Below, piece after piece: positions 1 to 6,770 of a stretch of 8,397 nt of DNA (the first letter of the stretch is position 1; every line of letters begins with the position of its first letter). Both the position numbers and the translations under genes were made by a program. This stretch comes from Pedobacter sp. UBA1654. GTDB taxonomy: Bacteria > Bacteroidota > Bacteroidia > Sphingobacteriales > Sphingobacteriaceae. Under the pieces are notes generated by a model. That model made no database searches. It was given only the letters and a program-made list of their open reading frames with translations, and had not been told where the DNA came from. The DNA lies in NCBI GenBank assembly GCA_002320935.1, contig DCLG01000009.1:20161-28557 (forward strand), given 5' to 3'.

Positions 1-32
1 CATTACAAGCATTTCAAAGCTTAATCATCAGG

Positions 33-69
33 AAAAAGGGACTGCTAAAAACTAAGGCAGTCCCTTTTT
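33..69 (+). terminator. Rho-independent terminator of a gene left of the window
   Basis: A perfect 13-bp inverted repeat, AAAAAGGGACTGC (33-45) and GCAGTCCCTTTTT (57-69), encloses an 11-nt loop, and the right arm ends in a run of five T. It reads as an intrinsic terminator for a plus-strand gene ending just before it; the A-rich left arm would also give a U-run on the other strand. It lies about 24 nt upstream of the first possible kinase start codon, so the kinase probably has its own promoter. Confidence 0.8.
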
Positions 70-95
70 GTTTCTGTTATTTTTCCACATATTTG
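68..95 (+). promoter_or_regulatory. Candidate Bacteroidota-type promoter for the histidine kinase
   Basis: TTG at 68-70 is followed after 17 nt by CATATTTG at 88-95, which matches the Bacteroidota -7 consensus TAnnTTTG at every fixed position except the first. The predicted transcription start is near 100-103. That would put the TTG at 93 outside the transcript, so either the promoter or that start codon is wrong. The match rests on short motifs only. Confidence 0.3.
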
Positions 96-2042
96 ATACA
101 AGTAGAGCAACTAAATCCCTATAAAGTTTTGAACGACCACACCGACGAATTTTATCAGAATGCGCAGTTTCAACAGTTTTTTGAGAAGTCTGCGAACTCG
201 TTGCTTATCAAAGCGAATCCGCCCTATTTCACGATTCTGGCGGTGAGTAACCAATTTTTGACAACGACCAGACTACTGGGTTCGGATCTCCTGGGTAAGG
301 ATTTATTTTCAGTATTTCCCGGGGACGTATTGGATAGTAGCAAGCGACACATATCCATCCAGATGCTTGAAAAAGCAATTGCAACGAAGCAGCGGGTAGA
401 ATGCCCTAACTTCAGCTATGAAGTCGCAGATGAGCAGACCGGACATGTGGAACATCAGTATTGGAGTAGTTATCATGAGCCCCTTCTCGATAATGTCGGG
501 AATGTCACACACGTCATCAATACCACGGTAAACATCACATCGTCTGTTGCAAGTATAACCGAAGCCAAGCTCGCCATGCAGCGGTTAATTTCCAGTGAGG
601 CTAGTATCAGGAGGATGGTTAAGGAGGCTCCTGTAGGCATGTGTATTTTAAAGGGAGATCCCCCGTTTGTGGAAGAGATCAATGACTATTTCGTTCGGCT
701 TACCGGCAAACCTCATGCTGAACTGATCAGTAAGGCGTATTGGGAAGTTAATCCCGAACTTGAACTGATCTATAAACCTGTTATTGCTCAGGTTTTACAG
801 ACTGGAGCCGCTTATCACGCTAAGGGGCGTGCGGTAAACCTGATCCGGAATGGACGTGAGGAGATGGTTTACATAGATTTTGTCTTTCACCCAATGGCGG
901 ACTTTGATGGTGTCAGAAATACCATACTAATCATCGCCAATGATGTTACTGATCAGTTTCAGGGGCACAGAAACCTTGAGAATGCCTTTGAGCAGCTCAG
1001 GTTATCAAAACAGGCTGCGCAGCTTGGTACTTTTGATATGGATATGACCAATCAGGAACTGATCTGGGATGAAAGAACCAGATTTTTGTTCGGCATTGAT
1101 CATTCCGGACCAGTAGAATACCATGCAGATTTCGTCCGAAACCTGCATGAGGACGATCGTGGGCGCATTTTGAAGGCTATTTCACAACTTATGGCAGCAG
1201 AAATGCCGGACAATCAATATGACGTTGAATACAGAACGGTTTCGCGGAAAGATGGAACCATTCGCTGGGTGCGCGCAATCGGTAAATTATACTTTGATGA
1301 TGCCAGACGGCCATTACGGTTTATTGGTTCTGTACTTGATATTACCGACCAGAAGATGGATGAAGAACGTAAGAACGATTTCATCGGCATGGTAAGTCAT
1401 GAATTGAAAACGCCTTTAACCTCCATGCTCGCCTATCAGCAGATTTTACGTAAAAAACTGAAAAGCAGTACGGATGAATTCACGCAAGTGGCATTGGATA
1501 AATCCAATCAGCAGATCCGGAAAATGACTTCCATGATCAATGGGTTCTTAAACATCTCCAATCTGGAATCGGGAAAGATCAAATTGAGAAAGGAGAGTTT
1601 TAACTTAAGGTTGTTGTTGGAAGAGCTTATTGAGGATTTCAGAATGATTACAAGTACCCATGAATTATCACTGCAGAGCTGCGAAAAAGCAATGTTGTAT
1701 GCCGACCGGGAAAAAATCTCTTCTGTGGTTTCTAATCTGTTAAGCAATGCCATTAAGTATTCGCCACATGGAAGGATGATCGAGGTAAGTTGCAGTTCGG
1801 ACCAGGAAAAAATACAAGTAAGCATTAAAGATGAAGGGATGGGTATCAAAGAGGAGGATCAAAAACGCTTATTTGAGCGGTTTTACCGGATCTCGACATC
1901 TCATCGGGAGAATATTTCAGGCTTTGGTATTGGACTTTACTTGTCGAAAGAAATAATTGAACGCCACCAGGGTAGGATCTGGGTAGAAAGTGAATCAGGT
2001 ACGGGAAGTACTTTTTCCTTTTCTTTGCCGGCTGCTGTTTAG
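93..2042 (+). CDS. Soluble triple-PAS sensor histidine kinase
   Basis: This is a two-component sensor kinase that autophosphorylates on histidine and passes the phosphate to a response regulator not present in the window. Three PAS-like domains cover about residues 25-150, 168-288 and 302-420; the last ends in the typical GSVLDITDQ followed by the linker into the kinase core. The HisKA H-box is FIGMVSHELKTPLTSM with phospho-acceptor His436. The HATPase domain shows the N-box around Asn552 (SNLLSNAIKYSP), the G1 box DEGMGI at Asp580, the F-box LFERFYR and the G2 box GFGIGL from residue 610, so the catalytic core is complete. There is no signal peptide, membrane segment or receiver domain, so the sensor is cytoplasmic and the ligand unknown. 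The start is uncertain: the TTG at 93 has no ribosome binding site, the frame is open to the left edge, and the in-frame TTG at 129 would also keep PAS1 whole. The gene converges on the AraC gene 27 nt away. Confidence 0.9.
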   Translation: MIQVEQLNPYKVLNDHTDEFYQNAQFQQFFEKSANSLLIKANPPYFTILAVSNQFLTTTRLLGSDLLGKDLFSVFPGDVLDSSKRHISIQMLEKAIATKQRVECPNFSYEVADEQTGHVEHQYWSSYHEPLLDNVGNVTHVINTTVNITSSVASITEAKLAMQRLISSEASIRRMVKEAPVGMCILKGDPPFVEEINDYFVRLTGKPHAELISKAYWEVNPELELIYKPVIAQVLQTGAAYHAKGRAVNLIRNGREEMVYIDFVFHPMADFDGVRNTILIIANDVTDQFQGHRNLENAFEQLRLSKQAAQLGTFDMDMTNQELIWDERTRFLFGIDHSGPVEYHADFVRNLHEDDRGRILKAISQLMAAEMPDNQYDVEYRTVSRKDGTIRWVRAIGKLYFDDARRPLRFIGSVLDITDQKMDEERKNDFIGMVSHELKTPLTSMLAYQQILRKKLKSSTDEFTQVALDKSNQQIRKMTSMINGFLNISNLESGKIKLRKESFNLRLLLEELIEDFRMITSTHELSLQSCEKAMLYADREKISSVVSNLLSNAIKYSPHGRMIEVSCSSDQEKIQVSIKDEGMGIKEEDQKRLFERFYRISTSHRENISGFGIGLYLSKEIIERHQGRIWVESESGTGSTFSFSLPAAV

Positions 2043-2069
2043 CTGTGTGCGGGTGGTTGGCTTCGAGCT

Positions 2070-2801
2070 TTAAAGCATAGAAGGCGGTACACCGAAGTGT
2101 TTTTTGAACACGTAAGAAAAGTGGGAAAGGTCTTCAAACCCTAGATCCAGGTAAACGGCTGATACGGATTTTCGTTTCCTCTTGATGAGGTAATATGCCT
2201 GCTCCAGCCGCTTTTGCATTAACCAACGATTTGGAGGCATTTGAAAGACGCGTTCAAAATCCCGTTTAAACGTAGAAAGACTTCTTCCGGTAAGATAGGC
2301 AAATCGTTTGATCTCGATGTTGAAGTGGTAGTTTTTCAACATAAAGTGTTTTAAGTCAATCTTTTCCGGGTTGGAGAAATCAAAAAGAATGTGGTTCATG
2401 TCCGGATTTTCCATGAGCAAGGTTATAATGGCTTCCTTAATCTTTACGATCAGTAATTCCCTTGAATTTTTGTGTTTAAAGATTTCTTCATAAGGAAGAA
2501 GTGACTTCATGAAATTGATCAATAGTGGACTTTCAGGCAATTTCAAACTGGCGCCTTGGATGGAAGATCGTTGCTCTGCATGGTTGTATTCATGCGCGAA
2601 AGCTTTAAGTACTGCCTGCGGTAATTCAATGGAAATTTCCTTGTATGCTCCTGAATCGGAGGGGTAGGTACGCTGTTTAATCAAACTTTGGCGTCGGCAG
2701 AAACAAAGATCACTGGATTTGAATCTTGTGGTTCCTTTTAGATCTGTCAGCTCCAGCGTACCAGATGTAACGAGTACGATAGTATGTTCTTCATTCTTCA
2801 T
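2070..2801 (-). CDS. AraC-family transcriptional regulator
   Basis: This is a 243-residue regulator with a small N-terminal cupin-like sensing domain (about residues 1-60), a helical linker, and an AraC DNA-binding domain at the C-terminus. The first helix-turn-helix is about 162-183 (IKRFAYLTGRSLSTFKRDF) and the second about 211-233. The AraC signature GFEDLSHFSYVFKKHFGVPP spans 221-240, and the protein ends three residues later, shorter than the usual tail. The ATG at 2801 is the only conventional start. However, the frame stays open for 14 more codons upstream, and that stretch (SNFRLQITKIAAS) could pass for coding sequence, so the sensing domain may be incomplete as called. It is divergent from the DUF6624 lipoprotein gene with a 57-nt gap, a common arrangement for a local regulator, but nothing shows that it controls that gene. 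The ligand is unknown. Confidence 0.88.
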   Translation of the reverse strand: MKNEEHTIVLVTSGTLELTDLKGTTRFKSSDLCFCRRQSLIKQRTYPSDSGAYKEISIELPQAVLKAFAHEYNHAEQRSSIQGASLKLPESPLLINFMKSLLPYEEIFKHKNSRELLIVKIKEAIITLLMENPDMNHILFDFSNPEKIDLKHFMLKNYHFNIEIKRFAYLTGRSLSTFKRDFERVFQMPPNRWLMQKRLEQAYYLIKRKRKSVSAVYLDLGFEDLSHFSYVFKKHFGVPPSML

Positions 2802-2847
2802 GGAAGCAGCAATTTTTGTAATTTGAAGTCTAAAGTTGCTTTTCTAA

Positions 2848-2855
2848 CAAACATA
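2848..2855 (-). promoter_or_regulatory. Candidate -7 box for the araC-type gene
   Basis: On the minus strand this reads TATGTTTG, an exact TAnnTTTG match, placing the transcript start near 2841 and giving an untranslated leader of about 40 nt before the ATG at 2801. I see no good TTG element 17-23 nt further upstream, so support is partial. The box ends 3 nt before the lipoprotein start codon, so the two divergent transcripts would compete for the same short region. Confidence 0.3.
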
Positions 2856-2858
2856 CAA

Positions 2859-3536
2859 ATGAAAAAATTATCTCTAATACTGATCGGCTTAGTTTTATTT
2901 GGATGTCAACCGCAAATCACAGTTAATAAAGGGTTAAAGAAGCAGCTCGACAGCATACTATTCCAAGATCAAATTTTACGGGAATATACAACTAATCACA
3001 TCTCTCCGCTGCGAAAACAAGAGATATTGAAGTTAGTTGGCTATTCGCAATCATACCTTGATAAAAACATATGGTCAATAATATCTAAGACAGACAGCCT
3101 CAATTTAAGGAAGGTTGAGAGCATAATTCAAGAGTATGGATATCCAGGGAAATCATTGGTTGGAGAACCCACTAACAATGCTGCGTTTCTTGTGATACAG
3201 CACTCACCCAAGATTGCACATTATTTTCCCATGATTGAAGAGGCCGGAAAAAAGAACGAGATAGCTTTCAGTCAAGTTGCAATGATGCTCGATCGTAAAT
3301 TAACACAAGAAGGTAAGCCACAGATTTACGGAACGCAGATAGAAGGAAGAACTATTGTAAACAAGGAGACAGGTAAAACCCGGCAGGTGATGTATGTTTT
3401 ACCCATTAAAGATCCTGCCAGGGTAAACAGCCGGCGAAAAAAGGCGGGGTTTAACCTTACCGTTGAGGAAAACGCAAGGAGATTTGGTATTGAGTATAGG
3501 CCATATACTTATGAGGAGATCGCTGAGATGGAATAG
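2859..3536 (+). CDS. DUF6624-type lipoprotein
   Basis: This is a predicted cell-envelope lipoprotein of 225 residues with unknown function. The ATG at 2859 is preferred over an upstream in-frame ATG at 2784 because it opens directly with a lipoprotein signal peptide: MKKLSLILIGLVLFGC, with Cys16 as the lipidated residue after an LFG lipobox. The longer version would bury this signal and overlap the araC start. The mature part resembles the DUF6624 family common in Bacteroidota: YGYPGKSLVG at residues 93-102, AAFLVIQH at 108-115, MLDR at 142-145 and GKPQIYGTQ at 152-160. I know of no catalytic assignment for the family. The family call is from memory of these motifs, not from a search. The next gene on this strand begins 87 nt later, so a shared transcript is possible but not shown. 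Confidence 0.85.
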   Translation: MKKLSLILIGLVLFGCQPQITVNKGLKKQLDSILFQDQILREYTTNHISPLRKQEILKLVGYSQSYLDKNIWSIISKTDSLNLRKVESIIQEYGYPGKSLVGEPTNNAAFLVIQHSPKIAHYFPMIEEAGKKNEIAFSQVAMMLDRKLTQEGKPQIYGTQIEGRTIVNKETGKTRQVMYVLPIKDPARVNSRRKKAGFNLTVEENARRFGIEYRPYTYEEIAEME

Positions 3537-3623
3537 TAATTCTTACTAAATTGCAGTACAAAATGTCATTCTGTAGTAGAAGAATGCTCAAATCTGTGAC
3601 TATTGATTTCACCACATACACTC

Positions 3624-4205
3624 ATGAAAGACGAAGTGCTACATAACTATCCTGATAATTACCGGGCTATAGCCGACGCTACAAAACGCTCGGGCTTTTC
3701 GATGGCATCTGATCCGAGAACCTGCTCTTTATTAAAGACGTTGGCTACATCTAAACCTGCTGGTCGCTTTTTAGAATTAGGAACAGGTACTGGGCTATCT
3801 ACGTGTTGGATTCTGGATGGCATGGACAATGCCGCATCCTTAATTTCCGTTGATAATGACATCGTGTTTTTAGAAATAGCGCGTCAGCATCTAAAAGATA
3901 AAAGATTGACGCTGGTCCATCAAGATGCAGGAGAATGGATTAGAATTAATAAAACCAAGAAGTTCGACTTCATTTTTGCCGATACCTGGTATGGCAAATA
4001 CCTGATGTTTGAAGAAATTTTGGAAATGCTTAATCCTGGAGGCTTATATATTCTGGATGATATGCTACCACAATCCAACTGGCCGGAGGGACATCAGGAG
4101 AAAGCATTGCTGTTATTAGACACACTTGCAAAGCGGTCGGACCTGAATATTACAAGGCAATGCTGGGCTACAGGAATCATCATCGCCAGCAAGCTTAGTT
4201 GCTAA
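3624..4205 (+). CDS. Class I SAM-dependent methyltransferase (O-methyltransferase-like)
   Basis: This is a small cytoplasmic Rossmann-fold methyltransferase of 193 residues. The SAM-binding motif I is ELGTGTG at residues 51-57, with Asp78 in SVDND as the likely ribose-binding acidic residue and Asp101 in HQDAGEW as the adenine-loop residue. Motif IV is DFIFAD at 116-121, followed by LNPGG (136-140) and the DDM at 145-147, which recalls metal-binding O-methyltransferases of the CCoAOMT/COMT-like group, though I cannot name the substrate. The ATG at 3624 was chosen over the in-frame TTG at 3603, which directly follows a stop codon and would add only seven residues; neither has a Shine-Dalgarno sequence, and residues before MKDEVLHNYP could belong to the protein. 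The exported hydrolase gene follows 53 nt downstream on the same strand. An operon is possible, but a cytoplasmic methyltransferase and an exported hydrolase need not share a pathway. Confidence 0.85.
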   Translation: MKDEVLHNYPDNYRAIADATKRSGFSMASDPRTCSLLKTLATSKPAGRFLELGTGTGLSTCWILDGMDNAASLISVDNDIVFLEIARQHLKDKRLTLVHQDAGEWIRINKTKKFDFIFADTWYGKYLMFEEILEMLNPGGLYILDDMLPQSNWPEGHQEKALLLLDTLAKRSDLNITRQCWATGIIIASKLSC

Positions 4206-4258
4206 GAAATGTGTCACCGGCATGATGATACAACCTGCGGTTAAACCTATTTTCGTAC

Positions 4259-5326
4259 ATGCGAGTTTCTAAGCAATTGGTCTTTCTTCTGGTTGGATGG
4301 ATTATACTGAATATTACATCAGCAAACGCCCAGGATCGAAAGGAGCCTTCCACCTGGCAAATCTATACTGATGCGAAAAAGCAGTTTGAGAAATTCGAGC
4401 GCCTCCACGGGCGCTTTGTGCACACCGACAATGTGAAGATGCATTATCTCAGTTGGGGTGACCCTGAAAACCCTTGTCTCATCTGGGCGCATGGAAGCAT
4501 GAATACTGGATATGAACTCGTGAATATCGCTGATAGCTTGGTCGACGCTGGTTATTTTGTCATTGCCATTGATTATTATGGACACGGGCAAACACCGATT
4601 CCAGATCATGAAGTGTCGATCTATCATATCGCTGATGATATCAAATACTTGATGGATCAACTTTCAATTAAGAAGGCTTTCATCGGGGGATTTTCGAGAG
4701 GTGGATATGTAGCGACTGCGTTCTATCATTCTTATCCAGATCACGTATCAGGTTTAATACTTGAAGACGGTGGATCTGTGGCCGCTAACACGTACTACCA
4801 GCGCCTGGAACCAAAAAAATTAGAAAAGCTGGCGGAAAATTTTAATCGAAAACAGCTTGCACCATGGGATAGTACATATAGAACAGAATACGACGCATTC
4901 ACCGCCTTGTACGACCAGGACGATCCAAATAATCAATTTCCTATTCTTGCTTTGTTGAGCGCAGAGGGACAGGGGAGCTGGAATATTGTTTATTCGGAAA
5001 TGATGAAGCTTTTTAATTTGGAAAATAGCCGCCAATTTCTTGATCTGGTTCTACGTCCGGCAACAGTACCTCTTTTCGCCAGATCAATGGTCATGATTGA
5101 GCCTCAAGTGGTGTTCAGGAATTTAAAGGTTCCGGTTCTTATTCTTGATCCGGTTATTGAAGATGATCCCATGCCTTTTCAGTGGGAAAATGAAGCTTTG
5201 AAAAGCATGCATCCAGATTTAATTGAGCACATCATTTATCCAGATACTGAGCATAACATTCATTATGCTCAGCCTAAACGATTTATCCGCGATGTAGTTG
5301 CATTTCTAAATAAGTCAAATAAGTAG
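4259..5326 (+). CDS. Exported alpha/beta hydrolase
   Basis: This is a serine hydrolase of the alpha/beta fold, 355 residues, with an N-terminal Sec signal peptide (hydrophobic stretch about 7-20, likely cut after SANA at 24), so it should act in the periplasm. The oxyanion region shows WAHGS with His78-Gly79. The nucleophile elbow is GFSRGG with Ser146, the likely acid is Asp297 in LILDP after a late beta strand, and the catalytic base is His332 or His335 in DTEHNIHYAQP near the C-terminus. All parts of the triad are thus present. The DYYGHGQTP segment at about 105-113 is the usual loop of esterase- or epoxide-hydrolase-like members. The substrate cannot be read from the sequence; ester or lactone cleavage is the default expectation. 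The ATG is well supported because it starts the signal peptide. The gene ends 7 nt before the convergent DUF3817 gene, with no obvious terminator between them. Confidence 0.88.
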   Translation: MRVSKQLVFLLVGWIILNITSANAQDRKEPSTWQIYTDAKKQFEKFERLHGRFVHTDNVKMHYLSWGDPENPCLIWAHGSMNTGYELVNIADSLVDAGYFVIAIDYYGHGQTPIPDHEVSIYHIADDIKYLMDQLSIKKAFIGGFSRGGYVATAFYHSYPDHVSGLILEDGGSVAANTYYQRLEPKKLEKLAENFNRKQLAPWDSTYRTEYDAFTALYDQDDPNNQFPILALLSAEGQGSWNIVYSEMMKLFNLENSRQFLDLVLRPATVPLFARSMVMIEPQVVFRNLKVPVLILDPVIEDDPMPFQWENEALKSMHPDLIEHIIYPDTEHNIHYAQPKRFIRDVVAFLNKSNK

Positions 5327-5333
5327 ATCAGGA

Positions 5334-5663
5334 TTATTCAACTTTTATTTCAGATTTCGTTACCTGTTTTCTGAGTATATAATGATCAATATAAAACGTA
5401 CCAAATGGTACAATGCATGCTACAAGAACCTTCCAGGTACGATCCCGAAACTTCCATTGCTCCTCTACAGCTACGCTGATGGTATTAACGATGAACAAGA
5501 GAAAAAGGAGGCCATGTACCGGTCCCATTGCTTTTACTAACGCGGGCTCATTCCAGATGTATTTTTTAGGGACTGCAATGAATAACAAAATCAACAAGGA
5601 TATACCTTCCAGATAGCTGATTATTCTTAGGCGGCCGATTTGTGTGTTTATCAAGTATTTCAT
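5334..5663 (-). CDS. DUF3817-like three-helix membrane protein
   Basis: This is a 109-residue inner-membrane protein. Three hydrophobic segments are visible at about residues 14-31, 46-66 and 78-97. Features that match the DUF3817 family are the EGISLL in helix 1 (Glu19-Gly20), GPVHG at 47-51 in helix 2, and PFGTFYIDHY at 86-95 in helix 3; the family function is not known to me. The C-terminus is charged (KQVTKSEIKVE) and probably cytoplasmic. The ATG at 5663 is preferred; an in-frame TTG at 5675 would add MNNK and touch the stop of the upstream gene. The upstream membrane gene ends 12 nt before this start, so the two are almost certainly one operon, predicted to be under the TetR protein encoded further upstream. 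Confidence 0.82.
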   Translation of the reverse strand: MKYLINTQIGRLRIISYLEGISLLILLFIAVPKKYIWNEPALVKAMGPVHGLLFLLFIVNTISVAVEEQWKFRDRTWKVLVACIVPFGTFYIDHYILRKQVTKSEIKVE

Positions 5664-5675
5664 TTTATTATTCAA

Positions 5676-6137
5676 TTAGAATGCACGAGTAAAAGGCCGG
5701 GTCGCGAGTGGAGAAAAAGGCCAGGGTATTGCGACAAAAATGACGAGCAACGCTATGATAAACCACACTAACATGGTTTTGTATTTTTTCGCTGCAGTAT
5801 CCATCCTCTTAGCTTTAGCCGATCCAATAGTAACCAGTACTGTGGCCAGAATCATCAGTGCAAGATGAATGTACTTAAAGAATACCTGTGGTGAGAAGAG
5901 CGCCTGCACATTGTGACCACTCGAAAATTTGACAACCGGGCTTTGAAAGTAAAGCAGCATCCCGATCATAAGTTGCACATGCAGGATGGTTGCTGTCCAG
6001 TGTCGCAGGCTGTTTTCTGATGCTCCAAATGGTTTGTTGTAGTTATAGCCGCGCCAGGAAATATAGATGCTCGACAATAAAGAGATTAAAACCAGCCAGC
6101 GGAAGGAAGAGTGTAAGGGTAATAAAATTGAGTACAT
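5676..6137 (-). CDS. Four-helix membrane protein with intramembrane histidines
   Basis: This is a conserved-looking 153-residue integral membrane protein that I recognise as a recurrent Bacteroidota type but cannot name. Hydrophobic segments lie at about 11-28, 47-64, 86-105 and 120-138. Histidines sit at or in the helices: His9 just before helix 1, His46 and His53 in helix 2 (RHWTATILHVQLMIG), and His91 in helix 3 (KYIHLALM). The C-terminus is rich in Pro and aromatic residues (IPWPFSPLATRPF). Four helices with paired histidines recall small cytochrome-b or CopD-like haem- or metal-binding proteins, but this is inference, as no haem motif is diagnostic. It is the first gene of a two-gene operon with the DUF3817 gene, and a near-copy of the tetR operator lies 13-27 nt upstream of its start codon, so TetR repression is likely. 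Confidence 0.8.
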   Translation of the reverse strand: MYSILLPLHSSFRWLVLISLLSSIYISWRGYNYNKPFGASENSLRHWTATILHVQLMIGMLLYFQSPVVKFSSGHNVQALFSPQVFFKYIHLALMILATVLVTIGSAKAKRMDTAAKKYKTMLVWFIIALLVIFVAIPWPFSPLATRPFTRAF

Positions 6138-6146
6138 AAATTTGTG

Positions 6147-6170
6147 TTAGATACTAAGTGGTATGTTTTT
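6147..6170 (-). promoter_or_regulatory. Predicted TetR operator before the membrane operon
   Basis: The core 6151-6164 is ATACTA-AG-TGGTAT, an inverted repeat with one mismatch of six. Together with its flanks (TTAG on one side, GTTTTT on the other) it matches the site in front of tetR at all but three positions of 24. It ends 13 nt before the start codon at 6137 and lies 12-35 nt beyond the tetR stop codon, so it can only serve the downstream operon. I see no clear TAnnTTTG box beside it. Confidence 0.65.
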
Positions 6171-6182
6171 GATTAAATTTTT

Positions 6183-6770
6183 TTATTTAAGGCCTGCTAA
6201 ATACCCTTTAAACTGTTTTAGGAAGTCCGTGTAGGCTGGTTTTCCGAGTACTTTTCCCATATTTCGCACGCCGCTGTAATTTGCGGTAATGAACAGCGCA
6301 ACTTGCCTGGCATCCATAGCCGCATTAACTTTGCCTTTTGCCTGTGCAGCTTCAAGGTTATGCTGAATAGCCTTTTGCCATTCTACCATAAGGTTTAATA
6401 AAGCCTTTCGGAATGAATCACTCAAAGGTGCCATCTCATCGATCAGGTTTACAGCAGGACACCCATAGGCCACCTTAAAGAAGGGATTAAGCAGAAGTAA
6501 GTCTTTCATCATATTGTATATGTCTTCCAGTAGATCATCTGTACGCCCCAGTACGTTGATCATGTACGGCGCCATGCCGGGATACATTACTTCCTTAATC
6601 ATCGCAAGCCCCATTTCTTCTTTGTTTTTAAAGTGATAGAAGAAAGCGCCTTTAGTTAATGCTGTTCTTGCAATAATTTCATCAATGCTGGTTGCTTGAT
6701 ATCCTTTAAGGTAGATCAGTTCAAATGCATTCTGTAAAATATTCAGGCGCGTTGCTGCAGCTTTCGACAT
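6183..6770 (-). CDS. TetR/AcrR-family transcriptional repressor
   Basis: This 195-residue protein is a typical TetR-family dimeric repressor. The N-terminal DNA-binding domain (about 1-55) has the helix-turn-helix TSIDEIIARTALTKGAFFYHF at residues 27-47, with the family's classic KGAFFYHFKNKEE end. The C-terminal ligand-binding domain is all helical. It contains the only cysteine of the protein, Cys104, in YGCPAVNLIDEM; a GC motif at about this position occurs in NemR-type regulators, where the cysteine senses electrophiles or oxidants, so a redox or electrophile signal is possible. The ligand is not known. It heads a minus-strand group with two membrane protein genes 45 nt downstream. An inverted repeat abuts its start codon and a near-copy precedes the membrane genes, which supports autorepression and repression of that operon. 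The ada gene is divergent, 220 nt away. Confidence 0.92.
   Translation of the reverse strand: MSKAAATRLNILQNAFELIYLKGYQATSIDEIIARTALTKGAFFYHFKNKEEMGLAMIKEVMYPGMAPYMINVLGRTDDLLEDIYNMMKDLLLLNPFFKVAYGCPAVNLIDEMAPLSDSFRKALLNLMVEWQKAIQHNLEAAQAKGKVNAAMDARQVALFITANYSGVRNMGKVLGKPAYTDFLKQFKGYLAGLK

Noticed and set aside
1..24. Possible last codons of an upstream plus-strand gene ending TAA at 22-24.
   Set aside because: A terminator follows, so a gene end nearby is likely, but eight codons cannot show which frame is coding; a second frame stops at 52-54.
1508..1849. 113-codon minus-strand ORF inside the kinase gene.
   Set aside because: It lies wholly within the HisKA/HATPase coding region, whose motifs are intact on the other strand; its translation shows no domain.
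2067..2076. 10-bp palindrome GCTTTAAAGC overlapping the araC stop codon.
   Set aside because: It has no loop or T-run and sits in a convergent gap of only 27 nt; nothing supports a function.
3567..3586. Inverted repeat CATTCT-N8-AGAATG between the lipoprotein and methyltransferase genes.
   Set aside because: The stem is only 6 bp and AT-rich and no T-run follows, so it is not a credible terminator; chance is likely.
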